Part shown: piece after piece, positions 43,815 to 51,258 of the stretch
How positions within the stretch are numbered: position 1 is the stretch's first letter
Layout: each line of letters opens with the position of its first letter
Assembly (NCBI RefSeq): GCF_003259315.1
Contig: NZ_QLLT01000009.1
Location: 214,957-278,956 of the forward strand
DNA length: 64,000 bases
Direction: 5' to 3'
DNA from: Kitasatospora sp. SolWspMP-SS2h
GTDB lineage: Bacteria; Actinomycetota; Actinomycetes; Streptomycetales; Streptomycetaceae
Notes under the pieces: generated by a model
Told to the model about the DNA's origin: nothing
Database searches by the model: none
Seen by the model: only the letters and a program-made list of their open reading frames with translations
Program-made: the position numbers and the translations under genes

Positions 43815-45203
43815 TCAGCCGGTGACGGGGCGGGGCTTGACCAGCGAGGGGCCGTCGACCGGGGTGTTCACCGGCGGGACGTAGGGGCGGAACGCGGCCA
43901 GCGAGGACAGTTCGGGCGCCAGACGAGCAGTCTCCCGGCAGATCCGGGCAGCGTCCGCGAGGGACATGTGCGGGGTACGGATGCGGGACCAGCCCCCGGA
44001 GGAGTCGCCGGCCACCGCGACGCCGGGCATCTCCGGGACGATCTGCGTAGCGGCGAGCACCGCCTCGGGCGAGATGTCTGCCAGGCCCATCCGTGCGGTC
44101 TCCACGTCGTTGACCCGGTGCACCACCCGGCCGGTGAGCTGAGCGCGCAGCATGGTGGCTCCCTTGCCCAGCTCGGAGCCGAAGCGCTGGCCGCAGGCTT
44201 CCACGAACATCCCTGCGGCGCGGCCGAGTTGGGCGAGGCGGATCAACTGGGTGACCATGTGGTCGCGCCGCTCTTCGTCCTTGCGGGTGGCGACGAGGAA
44301 CAGCTCGGCGATCTCGTCCACGATGAGCACCAGCGGAACGGGCCGGACCTCGGTGGGCAGGCCCCAGATGTCCGACGTGATCTCGTCGTCCGGCACCGAG
44401 CCGGGAATGCCCTGGTGGCTGCGGATCAGGTCGTAACGCGCTTCCATCTCGCCCACGAGCTTGTCGAGCAGGGAACTTGCCTGACCGGAGTCCGTGGCCA
44501 GAGCCGACAGGCGGGGCGCGAACGGAGCCAACTCGACACCGAACTTGCAGTCGATCCCGACGAGCGCCACGTCCAGCCGGGCGAGCCTGGTGATCAGGTT
44601 CCGCTGATACACCGACTTGCCGGTCAGCGTCGCGCCCAGGGTCAGGCAGTGCGGCACCGCCCGGTAGTTCCGGACGAAGGCCGTGCCGTCCTCCCGCAGA
44701 GCCACCGGGACCAGCAGCTCACCGGCCGGCAGCCGACGCGGCATCCGCACCTTGCGGAGCACGTCGAAGCCGGTCATCCGCAGCTCGATCACACCGGGCT
44801 TCACCACCGAGACGTGCACGGCGTGAACGCCCCAGGCGTGCCGCAGCCGCTCCGCCGAAGCCGCCACGTCTGCCGGTTCCTGCCCGGGAGCCAGCCGCAG
44901 GCGGACCCGCAGACCCGTCGATGTCGGCCGAACCCGCCGGATCTTCGGCGGAACGGGACGGATCTCCCGCCGGGTGGTCGCCCGGGTGATCAGCACCCGC
45001 AGCCGGGACGGCTCAACGGTCAGGCCACAGGCGTCCATCGTGCTGCCATAGGTGACCGAGAACCGGGCCGCCGTGACCGGCAGACCAATCGCCAACCAGT
45101 AGAGGGCCGGAGCCTTGGCCCGGGCGTACCCCACACCGCCGGCGACAGCAGCCAGCGGGCCACCCACTTCGGCAAGCGTCAGCAGCTCGGACACCGCGCT
45201 CAC
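43815..45203 (-). CDS. traB: TraB/FtsK-SpoIIIE-type DNA translocase
   Basis: This 462-residue protein has an N-terminal hydrophobic helix pair (residues ~10-50), then a RecA-type motor with Walker A GATLTGKSVYQ (residues ~190-200), VALVGIDCKFG and Walker B PLVLIVDEIAELF, and a conserved late segment RAQLTGRVVHRVNDVETARMGLADIS. TraB proteins pump double-stranded plasmid DNA from donor to recipient and recognise short clt repeats with a C-terminal winged helix. Here the C-terminus is short, so recognition may differ. GTG 45203 overlaps the upstream stop. Confidence 0.92.
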   Translation of the reverse strand: MSAVSELLTLAEVGGPLAAVAGGVGYARAKAPALYWLAIGLPVTAARFSVTYGSTMDACGLTVEPSRLRVLITRATTRREIRPVPPKIRRVRPTSTGLRVRLRLAPGQEPADVAASAERLRHAWGVHAVHVSVVKPGVIELRMTGFDVLRKVRMPRRLPAGELLVPVALREDGTAFVRNYRAVPHCLTLGATLTGKSVYQRNLITRLARLDVALVGIDCKFGVELAPFAPRLSALATDSGQASSLLDKLVGEMEARYDLIRSHQGIPGSVPDDEITSDIWGLPTEVRPVPLVLIVDEIAELFLVATRKDEERRDHMVTQLIRLAQLGRAAGMFVEACGQRFGSELGKGATMLRAQLTGRVVHRVNDVETARMGLADISPEAVLAATQIVPEMPGVAVAGDSSGGWSRIRTPHMSLADAARICRETARLAPELSSLAAFRPYVPPVNTPVDGPSLVKPRPVTG

Positions 45204-45547
45204 GCCTTCACGGAAGCCGGGGCGAGGGACGTGATCGCCATCGCGCGGAACGAGATCCCGTGCCGCTTCTGGCCGTTGAACTCGTTCTCCCAGTCCCGAG
45301 CCTTGAGCCCGGTCACCGCGACCGGCATACCGACCGCCAGCCCCTCGGAGACGCCGGTCTCCGGCACGGTCACGTTGTAGAGGTTCGCCTCGCCGTCGTC
45401 GGCGATCGTCAGCCCCACCGTCAGCAGCTTCGCGCCGGTCTCCCGGTCGATCGCCACCTCGCCCGTCTGCTTGCTCACCAGCTTGAGCGCCGGCGGGATG
45501 ACCACGAACACGAACGCGGTCGAGAGGTCGATCTTGAACGTGGCCAT
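45200..45547 (-). CDS. SCO3933-like regulatory protein of the transfer operon
   Basis: This 115-residue protein from ATG 45547 contains STAFVFVVIPPALKLVSKQTGEVAIDRETGAKLLTVGLTIADDGEANLYNVTVPE and VTGLKARDWENEFNGQKRHGISFRAMAI. It is the family that usually precedes traB in AICEs and is named after SCO3933. The all-beta pattern suggests an OB-like fold. Its stop overlaps the traB GTG, so it is the first gene of the leftward operon and lies next to the operator region 45621-45721. Confidence 0.8.
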   Translation of the reverse strand: MATFKIDLSTAFVFVVIPPALKLVSKQTGEVAIDRETGAKLLTVGLTIADDGEANLYNVTVPETGVSEGLAVGMPVAVTGLKARDWENEFNGQKRHGISFRAMAITSLAPASVKA

Positions 45548-45620
45548 GGGCCTACTCCTTGAGTCAGCTCCGGCGCCCGTGCGCCGAGTAGCAGCTTCTC
45601 TATGAATGTAGGCGCAGTTT

Positions 45621-45721
45621 TTCTGCGAGTCAAGAAGTTCTGTGAGTGGCTGTGAGGCGGGACTTCTGCGAGCCTTGTGGGTGCGCCCACGACTTCGGCC
45701 ATGAAGTGTGGGGGCGCCCAC
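45621..45721. promoter_or_regulatory. Divergent control region with two palindromic operators and three direct repeats
   Basis: Between the divergent SCO3933-like and monooxygenase/XRE genes lie two near-identical near-palindromes, GTGGGTGCGCCCAC (45677-45690) and GTGGGGGCGCCCAC (45708-45721), 31 bp (three helical turns) apart. Three direct repeats TTCTGYGAG lie at 45621-45629, 45638-45646 and 45664-45672. The region is AT-richer than its surroundings. It probably contains both divergent promoters, with the XRE-TPR protein (46055) as the likely repressor. Confidence 0.6.
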
Positions 45722-45737
45722 AGGTGGAGGAGGGAAC

Positions 45738-46058
45738 ATGGCCAACGGATTCGGTCTAGTTGTCCGCTTCGAGCTTCGGGACGACGAAGCCGCAGCGGCC
45801 TTCGACGATCTGGTCGAGCAGACACTCGCCGGCATCAAGGCGCTGGAGCCGGGCACGCTCGCCTACGTCGTCCACGCGGTCCCGGACGAGCCGAACGTCC
45901 GGGTGTTCTACGAGCTTTACGCCGACCGGGACGCCTTCGACCAGCACGAGCAGCAGCCCCACACCAAGCACTTCCTCGCCCGGCGCGAGCAGTACCTGTC
46001 TGGCGTAGATGTGACGTTCCTGTCCGCCACGGCAGGGAAGGGGCCGGTGACGGCGTGA
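45738..46058 (+). CDS. Antibiotic biosynthesis monooxygenase-like (ABM/quinol monooxygenase) small protein
   Basis: This 106-residue ferredoxin-like domain reads FGLVVRFELRDDEAAAAFDDLVEQTLAGIKALEPGTLAYVVHAVPDEPNVRVFYELYADRDAFDQHEQQPHTKHFL. The E-PG-L-Y...VYE-Y-D-AF--H-...H--F pattern is typical of ABM dimers. In AICEs it is regularly paired with an XRE regulator; whether it is an enzyme or a ligand sensor is not known. ATG 45738 follows GGAGGAGGG. Its stop overlaps the next GTG. Confidence 0.7.
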   Translation: MANGFGLVVRFELRDDEAAAAFDDLVEQTLAGIKALEPGTLAYVVHAVPDEPNVRVFYELYADRDAFDQHEQQPHTKHFLARREQYLSGVDVTFLSATAGKGPVTA

Positions 46059-47296
46059 CCTCCGAGGAGCGGCGCGCCTTCGGGGCGCGGGTGGCCGAGC
46101 TGCGCGAGGCGCGCGGGCTGACGCAGAAGCAGCTCGCTGCCGAGATCGGCAGGACGGCGAGTTGGCTCTCGCAGGTCGAGCGCGGCATCCAGCCGGTGAA
46201 CCGGCTCGACGTGCTCCGCATGCTCGCCGACGGCCTAGGCGTGCCACTCCAGGTCCTCCGCCCGGACGCGCCGGCGCCTGTCGCCGCTGTAGCGGTGACG
46301 CCTACGGAGGAGTCGAACGACCTGGACCAGGCCCGGCTCCTGATTTCCGGTCACCCCGTGCCCGAGGTGCTGCTGACGACAGACCCCACCGAGGCGCCCG
46401 TGACCGTCGCAGAACTGCAAGCCGCGGTGGACCGGGTGTGGGAGCTGACCCACAGCAACCAGTTCGCCGAGCTGAGCAAGGCCCTCGGTTCGCTGCTGCC
46501 GAGGATCGAGCGCGCCGCCCGGACGGCACCCGCTGAGCAGCGTCCTCAGCTGTGGGGTCAGCTCAGCCGGACCTACCAGGCGCTGTCCGCAGCTTTCGTG
46601 CGGCAGGACGAGGGAGACGCCGCGTGGATCGCCGCCGACCGCTCGATTCGTGCCGCCGAGGAGTCCGGCCAGCCCTTGGAGGTGTTCGCCGGCGTCTTCC
46701 GGCTGGCGCAGGCGTTCGTGCGCTTGAAGCACTACGACCAGGCAGACCACTCCGCCACGACCGCTCTCCACGCGCTGGAGCAGCACCTCCAGGCGGGCAA
46801 CCCGACCCCCGAGGCCCTGTCGGTCACCGGCTCACTGCACTTGGTGCTGGCGCTGACCAACGCGCGCTCCGGAGACCGTTCGCGGGCACGCCAAGAGCTG
46901 GACCGCGCGAGGAAGGTGGCCCGCAAGCTGGGCGAGGACCGCAACGACTTCAACTTGGAGTTCGGGCCCACCAACGTCGAGATCCAAACCGTCTCGATCG
47001 CCGTCGATCTCGGCGACGCGGGTGAAGCGCTCGACGTGGGCACGCGAATCGACGCGTCGGGGCTCTCGGCCGAGCGTCAGGCACGGCTTCTTCTCGACCT
47101 TGGCCGGGCCTACACGCAGCGCCGGCAACTCGGTGAAGCCCTGGGCGCCTTGCTTCAGGCAGAGGAGCTGTCGCCGGACCTGATCCACACCCACGTGACG
47201 GCACGGGCCACGATTCGTGAGCTGCTGATGGTCGCAGGCCGGTCGGCGACGCCGGAGCTTCGCGATCTCGCCGAGCGAGCTGACGCCCGGGTGTGA
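46055..47296 (+). CDS. XRE-family regulator with C-terminal TPR-like region
   Basis: This 413-residue protein starts at GTG 46055 (GTGA overlap). An N-terminal HTH (VAELREARGLTQKQLAAEIGRTASWLSQVERGIQPVNRLDVL) is followed from about residue 120 by helical repeats (AAFVRQDEGDAAWIAADRSIRAAEESG, then AQAFVRLKHYDQADHSATTALHAL, then LTNARSGDRSRARQELDRARKVARKLG) and a final LLQAEEL helix. This design, an HTH plus a peptide- or protein-binding TPR, suits a switch responding to a signal. It is the best candidate for the element's repressor, acting on 45621-45721. Confidence 0.82.
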   Translation: MTSEERRAFGARVAELREARGLTQKQLAAEIGRTASWLSQVERGIQPVNRLDVLRMLADGLGVPLQVLRPDAPAPVAAVAVTPTEESNDLDQARLLISGHPVPEVLLTTDPTEAPVTVAELQAAVDRVWELTHSNQFAELSKALGSLLPRIERAARTAPAEQRPQLWGQLSRTYQALSAAFVRQDEGDAAWIAADRSIRAAEESGQPLEVFAGVFRLAQAFVRLKHYDQADHSATTALHALEQHLQAGNPTPEALSVTGSLHLVLALTNARSGDRSRARQELDRARKVARKLGEDRNDFNLEFGPTNVEIQTVSIAVDLGDAGEALDVGTRIDASGLSAERQARLLLDLGRAYTQRRQLGEALGALLQAEELSPDLIHTHVTARATIRELLMVAGRSATPELRDLAERADARV

Positions 47297-47545
47297 GTGA
47301 GTAAAAACCTTCTCTACGGGTTCAAGGCGGCTCGCTACCGCTCGCCGCGCGCGCCCCGGCTCCCCGCCGGGCCGACGCTCCTGTCTTCGCCCCGCTCCGG
47401 CCCGGCTCCCGCCGGGCGCGCGGCTGTAGCGAGTCCGCGGTGAAGCCCATGGGGCTCTGCCCCAAACCCCGGCCCTCCTCGGAGGGGGAAGCCGGCGGGA
47501 TCGAAGGTGCACCTTCGTCGTGGTGACGGTGGTGGGGCGCGGGAC

Positions 47546-47688
47546 GGTCCCCTCCTCGACCGGACACCCAAGGGCGTACCCGGAACCTCCAGGGGCCGCC
47601 AAGGCCAAGCGCAAGCGTCACGGACGTGAGCCTTGGCGGCCCCTGGAGAACCCGGGTGCGGCGAAGCTGCCCGATCGAGGAGGGGACC
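47546..47688. repeat. Nested long inverted repeat; candidate single-strand origin or transfer locus
   Basis: The outer arms GGTCCCCTCCTCGA (47546-47559) and TCGAGGAGGGGACC (47675-47688) and the inner 19-base arms at 47587-47605 and 47630-47648 (beginning CTCCAGGGGCCGCC) are perfect complements. An inner TCACGGACGTGA hairpin lies near 47618. The 143-base structure is in a 470-base gene-free region of a rolling-circle element. By analogy it may be the single-strand origin or the cis-acting transfer site. No coding gene is supported in 47297-47772. Confidence 0.65.
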
Positions 47689-47772
47689 ACCCCGCTCAGG
47701 CATAGGCATGCTGGCTGCGCGAGTCGCGGAAGTCGGTGGAGGGACGGTGGCCCCGGAAGATAGCTTGCCCGC

Positions 47773-47979
47773 ATGACGACGAACAGCGCAGCGCCTGGTT
47801 GCCCTGATTGCGAGCAGCCGATGAAGTGCACGGCGATGGTGCTGTCGGAGCGCGAGGAAGACGGCAAGCGCGTCTGCAGAGCAGTTTGGCAGTGTGGCGA
47901 CCGGCACCTGTGGTGGGGCTGGAGCGACCGTCCGGAGGAGCCTTTGGAGACGTGCCCCTATCCCGACTTCGGGGCTTAG
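47773..47979 (+). CDS. Small Cys-containing protein near the right end of the element
   Basis: This 68-residue protein from ATG 47773 contains CPDCEQPMKCTAMVL...RVCRAVWQCGDRHLWWGWSDRPEE. CxxC followed by C-x6-C-x3-H suggests one zinc ribbon. Similar short zinc-ribbon proteins occur beside att sites of streptomycete AICEs. No ribosome-binding site is obvious, so the start could differ. Function unknown. Confidence 0.55.
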   Translation: MTTNSAAPGCPDCEQPMKCTAMVLSEREEDGKRVCRAVWQCGDRHLWWGWSDRPEEPLETCPYPDFGA

Positions 47980-48117
47980 ACGGGCCTGTCGAGGCGTGCC
48001 ACAGCCGTGCCAGATCGAGCGGTACGTGACGGCCACTCAGGGATGCTGGCGGTACAGCGGTGCGGTCGAGCCCAGGGGCGGCAAGTTCCAGGTCAGAGCC
48101 GGTCTCGCACGCCAATC

Positions 48118-48160
48118 CTTGTAAAGCGGGGGTCGTCGGTTCGAACCCGACAGGGGGCTC
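48118..48160 (+). repeat. attR core of the integrative element
   Basis: This exact copy of 36220-36262 comprises the 3' part of tRNA-Thr from the anticodon loop onward. Upstream sequence does not form a D arm or acceptor strand, so this is not a tRNA gene. It marks the right boundary; chromosomal sequence resumes at 48161. Confidence 0.93.
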
Positions 48161-48186
48161 AGCCAGCAAGGCCGTTGCGCACGTGA

Positions 48187-48229
48187 CGAGGGCCGGGCCG
48201 CCGGGGTTGTCCCGGCGGCCCGGCCCTCG
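48187..48229 (+). terminator. Displaced chromosomal terminator of tRNA-Thr
   Basis: A perfect 19-bp stem (48187-48205 with 48211-48229, loop GTTGT) begins 27 bases after attR. In the empty site it would have lain directly behind tRNA-Thr. Confidence 0.65.
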
Positions 48230-48592
48230 GTCGTCGTGCGGGGTGGGCGGGCGACACCGGTCGATGTCGTGCACCGCCCGGCGGTGCACCGGCCCGGGGC
48301 TGTTGGGCCGCCGAGGGGCAGGGTGCGCGGACCGACTGCGGACCGGTGGGTCGTCCGGGGTCGCGGTCACCTCCAGCGGGTGACCCGTATATGCGGAGTC
48401 CGGTGCGCGGGCGGAGTGCTCGGCGGCCGCGGCATCGTGCGTCAGCAGGGCGGTGGGGCGGTAGGGCGGTGGGGCGGGGCGCGAACTTCCACGGCTGCCG
48501 TTCCGGCTCCTGCACCGGGGCGGCGTGGTCCGCGCCGAGTCGTGCGGCGGCCTCGCCGGGGAGCGCCGCCGGGCACCCGTTACCCTCCCCGC
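48230..48592. other. Intergenic region without a supported gene
   Basis: I see no credible coding sequence. There is a 9-bp hairpin GTGCACCGC/GCGGTGCAC at 48269-48289 and a short run of GGGCGGT-type repeats at about 48450-48480. The region separates the element from the downstream gene cluster. Confidence 0.5.
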
Positions 48593-49405
48593 ATGCAGCT
48601 GTCACGGATCGTGGTAACGGCCCGCAACCCCCGCGCACTGGCAGGGTTCTGGGCCGACCTGCTCGGCGGGACGGTGGTCGAGGAGGCGGCGGGGCGGGTG
48701 CGGGTCGCGCTGCCGGGGGCGCCGGGGCTGCCGGGGCTGTGCTTCGGGCCGGTCGGGCCGGGCGGGTCCGGCGGCCGGGTCCGGCTCGACCTGGTGGTGC
48801 CGGACGTGGCGGTGCTGCGGGGGCGGGCCGGGGTGCGGGCGGTGGGCGGCGCGGGCGGGCCGCGGGTGTCCGTGACCGATCCCGAGGGCAACGAGCTGTG
48901 CTTCCACCCGGAGGAGCCGGGCCGGGTCGAGCTGCCCGCGGCGGTCGCCAAGGTCCGGGTGGTGTTCACCGACGCGGACGGCCGGGTGCTGCTGGTGCGG
49001 CTGAGGTCCGCGGCGGGCGGCCCGCACTGGGGGCTGCCCGGCGGCACCGTGGAGGCGGGTGCGGAGACGCCCCGGGCGGCGGCCGTCCGGGAGGTGGCGG
49101 AGGAGCTCGGTCTGGACCGCGCCCCGGGCCGGCTGCTGGCCGTGGACTGGGTGCACCGCCCCGGCGACCGGCCCCGGGCGGTGCAGGTCTTCGACGGCGG
49201 TCCGCTGGCGGAGCCCGAGCTGGCCCGGATCCGGCTCGACCCGGGGGAGTTGGCCGAGTGGCGGCTGTGCGGGGCCGGCGAGGCGGCGGCGCTGCTGCCG
49301 CCCGCCGGGTGGGGGCAGCTGTCCCGCGCGCTCGCCGCGCGGGCCCCGGGCCGGCCGCCGGCCGAGTTGGTGGACGGTGCCCCGGCCGGGGGAGAGGGCC
49401 TCTGA
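48593..49405 (+). CDS. VOC (glyoxalase-like) and Nudix hydrolase fusion protein
   Basis: This 270-residue protein from ATG 48593 has two domains. Residues 1-~112 are a glyoxalase/VOC domain (QLSRIVVTARNPRALAGFWADLLGGTVVEE...VSVTDPEGNELCFHPEE, ending in the usual D-P-x-G-N-x-(L)C). Residues ~118-250 are a Nudix domain with GGTVEAGAETPRAAAVREVAEELGL, a Nudix box carrying one extra residue between G and the first E. VOC proteins often bind metal or antibiotics; Nudix enzymes hydrolyse nucleoside diphosphate derivatives. The fusion suggests linked sensing or repair, but the substrate is unknown. Confidence 0.82.
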   Translation: MQLSRIVVTARNPRALAGFWADLLGGTVVEEAAGRVRVALPGAPGLPGLCFGPVGPGGSGGRVRLDLVVPDVAVLRGRAGVRAVGGAGGPRVSVTDPEGNELCFHPEEPGRVELPAAVAKVRVVFTDADGRVLLVRLRSAAGGPHWGLPGGTVEAGAETPRAAAVREVAEELGLDRAPGRLLAVDWVHRPGDRPRAVQVFDGGPLAEPELARIRLDPGELAEWRLCGAGEAAALLPPAGWGQLSRALAARAPGRPPAELVDGAPAGGEGL

Positions 49406-49546
49406 CCTGGTGTTGTCCGGCCCGCCGGACACCCTCCCCCGGTGTGGGGACGGCCCCCGCCGACTACCATCGCTGCGGGCGGCGGGCGCGGGGAGATCCC
49501 TCGACACGCGGCGGCCCGCGGCGCGTACGTGGAGAGGGTGCGAGAG

Positions 49547-50578
49547 ATGCGTGCATTGGGCGACGGCGGCGGAGAACCCGGAGCGGAGCAGGGGCGGCTC
49601 TCCACCCTGCTGGGGCTGAACGACCGCCTGCTGGAGGTCTACCGCACGGTGGTCGCCCGCCCCGGCTGGGGGGTCCCCGAGATCGCCCGCCACCTCGCGA
49701 TGGCCCAGACCGAGGTGCGCACCTGCCTGGACGGCCTGGCCGAACTCTCCATGCTGTACGCGCCGGAGGACTCCGCCGGCCCCGTCGCGCTCAACCCCGA
49801 GATCGGGCTGGCCGCGCTGCTGAACCGGCGCGAGAGCGAGATCCGGGCCCAGCAGGCCCAGCTCGCCGACGCCCGCAGCGAGGCCGCCGAGCTGGCCGCC
49901 GTCTACTCGGCGCACTGGGGCCAGCGCGGCAACCTCAGCCTGGAGCGGCTGGACGAGGTGGCCTCGGTCCGGGCCCGGCTGGCCGAACTGGCCGGGCAGG
50001 CGCGGCAGGAGCTGATGTCCTTCATGCCGGGCGGCGCGCAGAGCCGGGAGGCGCTGGACGCCAGCCGCCCGCTGGACGAGCGGACCCTGGCCGCCGGTGT
50101 CCGGATCCGCACCCTCTACCTGGACAGCGTCCGCAACGACCGGGCCACCACCGAGTACGCCCACTGGCTGGCCGGCCTCGGCGGCGAGATCCGCACCATC
50201 CCGTCGCTGCCGATCCGGATGCTGATCGTGGACCGGGAGACGGCGCTGCTCCCGGCCGACCCGAAGAACACCAAGGTCGGCGCCGTCATGGTGCGCGCGC
50301 CCGGGGTGCTGGCCGCGCTGGTGCACCTCTTCGAGGTGTCCTGGCAGCAGGGCCAGCCGCTGGAGGGGGTGCGGCCCGGCAAGCAGGACGGGCCGACGGC
50401 GCAGGAGCTGGAGCTGCTGCGGCTGCTGGAGGCGGGCAGCACCGATCAGGTGGCGGCCCGTCAGCTCGGCGTCTCGCTGCGCACGGTGCGGCGGATGATG
50501 GCGGACCTCACCGGCCGGCTCGGCGCCCGCAGCCGCTTCGAGGCCGGGGTGCTGGCGGGCCGGGCCGGCTGGATCTGA
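49547..50578 (+). CDS. TrmB/LuxR-like transcriptional regulator
   Basis: This 343-residue protein from ATG 49547 follows GGAGAG. The N-terminal winged helix (LNDRLLEVYRTVVARPGWGVPEIARHLAMAQTEVRTCLDGLAELSML) is TrmB-like. A central alpha/beta sensor region contains ELMSFMPGGAQ and GVRIRTLYLDSVRND. The C-terminal LuxR HTH reads TAQELELLRLLEAGSTDQVAARQLGVSLRTVRRMMADLTGRLGARSRFEAGVLAGRAGWI. Such regulators are common beside streptomycete peptide and secondary-metabolite clusters. The next same-strand genes are a small protein and a secreted peptide, so it may be the pathway regulator. Confidence 0.8.
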   Translation: MRALGDGGGEPGAEQGRLSTLLGLNDRLLEVYRTVVARPGWGVPEIARHLAMAQTEVRTCLDGLAELSMLYAPEDSAGPVALNPEIGLAALLNRRESEIRAQQAQLADARSEAAELAAVYSAHWGQRGNLSLERLDEVASVRARLAELAGQARQELMSFMPGGAQSREALDASRPLDERTLAAGVRIRTLYLDSVRNDRATTEYAHWLAGLGGEIRTIPSLPIRMLIVDRETALLPADPKNTKVGAVMVRAPGVLAALVHLFEVSWQQGQPLEGVRPGKQDGPTAQELELLRLLEAGSTDQVAARQLGVSLRTVRRMMADLTGRLGARSRFEAGVLAGRAGWI

Positions 50579-50664
50579 CCGGCCGGTGGCCGTGTGCTGC
50601 CATGGCAGTTAGCGGCCTTCCGCGGGTCCGTTTCCCGGTCGGCGCCGTGCCACCATGGACAGCC

Positions 50665-51069
50665 GTGTATGCGATACATATCCGGTTCGGCGTTCCGAGC
50701 CCCGATGCCGGTCCGGACCGCGTTCCGGACTCCGTTCCGGGCCGCGCGGCCGGCCCCGTAGCCGGCCCCGCAGCCGGACCCGCGGCCGATCCCGTCACGG
50801 GTTCCTGGGACATCAATGACGTCGCGCGGGAAATGTCCGCCCACCCCTCGGACTGTCTCGTGCAACATGTCTACGCGCCTAGAACGAGTGGTTCCGGACA
50901 TTTGGGGGTCATCTACCTCACCGGGCCGAGCGCGCGCATAGCGGGCGAGCGGGTTCTCGCGGTGGTCCGGCAGCTGCTCCGGGGCGGTGCCGTACGTTCC
51001 GATTTGGTCGTTTCCGGCGGTATGGGACTTGCCGGTCTGTGCGACGGAACGGTGCGCCTGGCGTGGTGA
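50665..51069 (+). CDS. Hypothetical protein with a GPAAGP-type repeat
   Basis: About 134 residues from GTG 50665 (GTG 50647 is also in frame; neither has a clear ribosome-binding site). Residues ~12-48 are Pro/Ala/Gly/Asp low complexity with AGPVAGPAAGPAADP. The C-terminal 80 residues look like a real domain: SWDINDVAREMSAHPSDCLVQHVY, LGVIYLTGPSARIAGERVLAVVRQLL and SDLVVSGGMGLAGLCDGTVRLAW. I do not recognise the family. It is lower in GC at its 5' end (GTATGCGATACATATCC). Confidence 0.5.
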   Translation: MYAIHIRFGVPSPDAGPDRVPDSVPGRAAGPVAGPAAGPAADPVTGSWDINDVAREMSAHPSDCLVQHVYAPRTSGSGHLGVIYLTGPSARIAGERVLAVVRQLLRGGAVRSDLVVSGGMGLAGLCDGTVRLAW

Positions 51070-51258
51070 ATGGCACCTTGTTGCCTGGGCAGCATGAGGC
51101 CAGCGGGCAGACCTGGAGCGACGCCCGGAAGATGTGTCACCTTTGATTCGTGGCGGTCAGGTGAATTCTTGGAATCGGGGGGCGGCGGGAATGCCGCAAT
51201 TCCCCTCCGGGAAGGCCGGTCCCCAGTGAATTCGACGTCCCCGCGAAAAGGATCCCCC

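Larger units (their letters stand above)
36220..48160. mobile_element. Actinomycete integrative and conjugative element (AICE), pSAM2/SLP1-like, in tRNA-Thr
   Basis: The element is about 11.9 kb between two 43-bp att repeats. It has the full AICE gene set: Int (38570-39724), Xis (39724-39948), rolling-circle initiator RepSA (39941-41293), small transfer/spread proteins (41357-43733), FtsK-like TraB (43815-45203), an SCO3933-like regulator (45200-45547) and a divergent monooxygenase/XRE-TPR control pair (45738-47296). No relaxase is present, as expected for this class, which transfers double-stranded DNA. Cargo between attL and int comprises two AT-richer predicted nucleases. All core genes look intact, so the element may still be mobile. 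Confidence 0.92.

Noticed and set aside
47322..48036. Overlapping minus-strand ORFs across the AICE right end
   Set aside because: They cross the long inverted repeat, have no ribosome-binding sites and no recognisable sequence; the region is better explained as non-coding structure.
48110..48165. A second tRNA-Thr gene
   Set aside because: Only the part from the anticodon loop to the acceptor 3' strand is present; the D arm and 5' acceptor strand are missing. It is the attR copy.
48236..48592. N-terminal extension of the VOC-Nudix ORF
   Set aside because: The upstream frame is Arg/Gly-rich low-quality sequence; the VOC domain begins naturally at ATG 48593.
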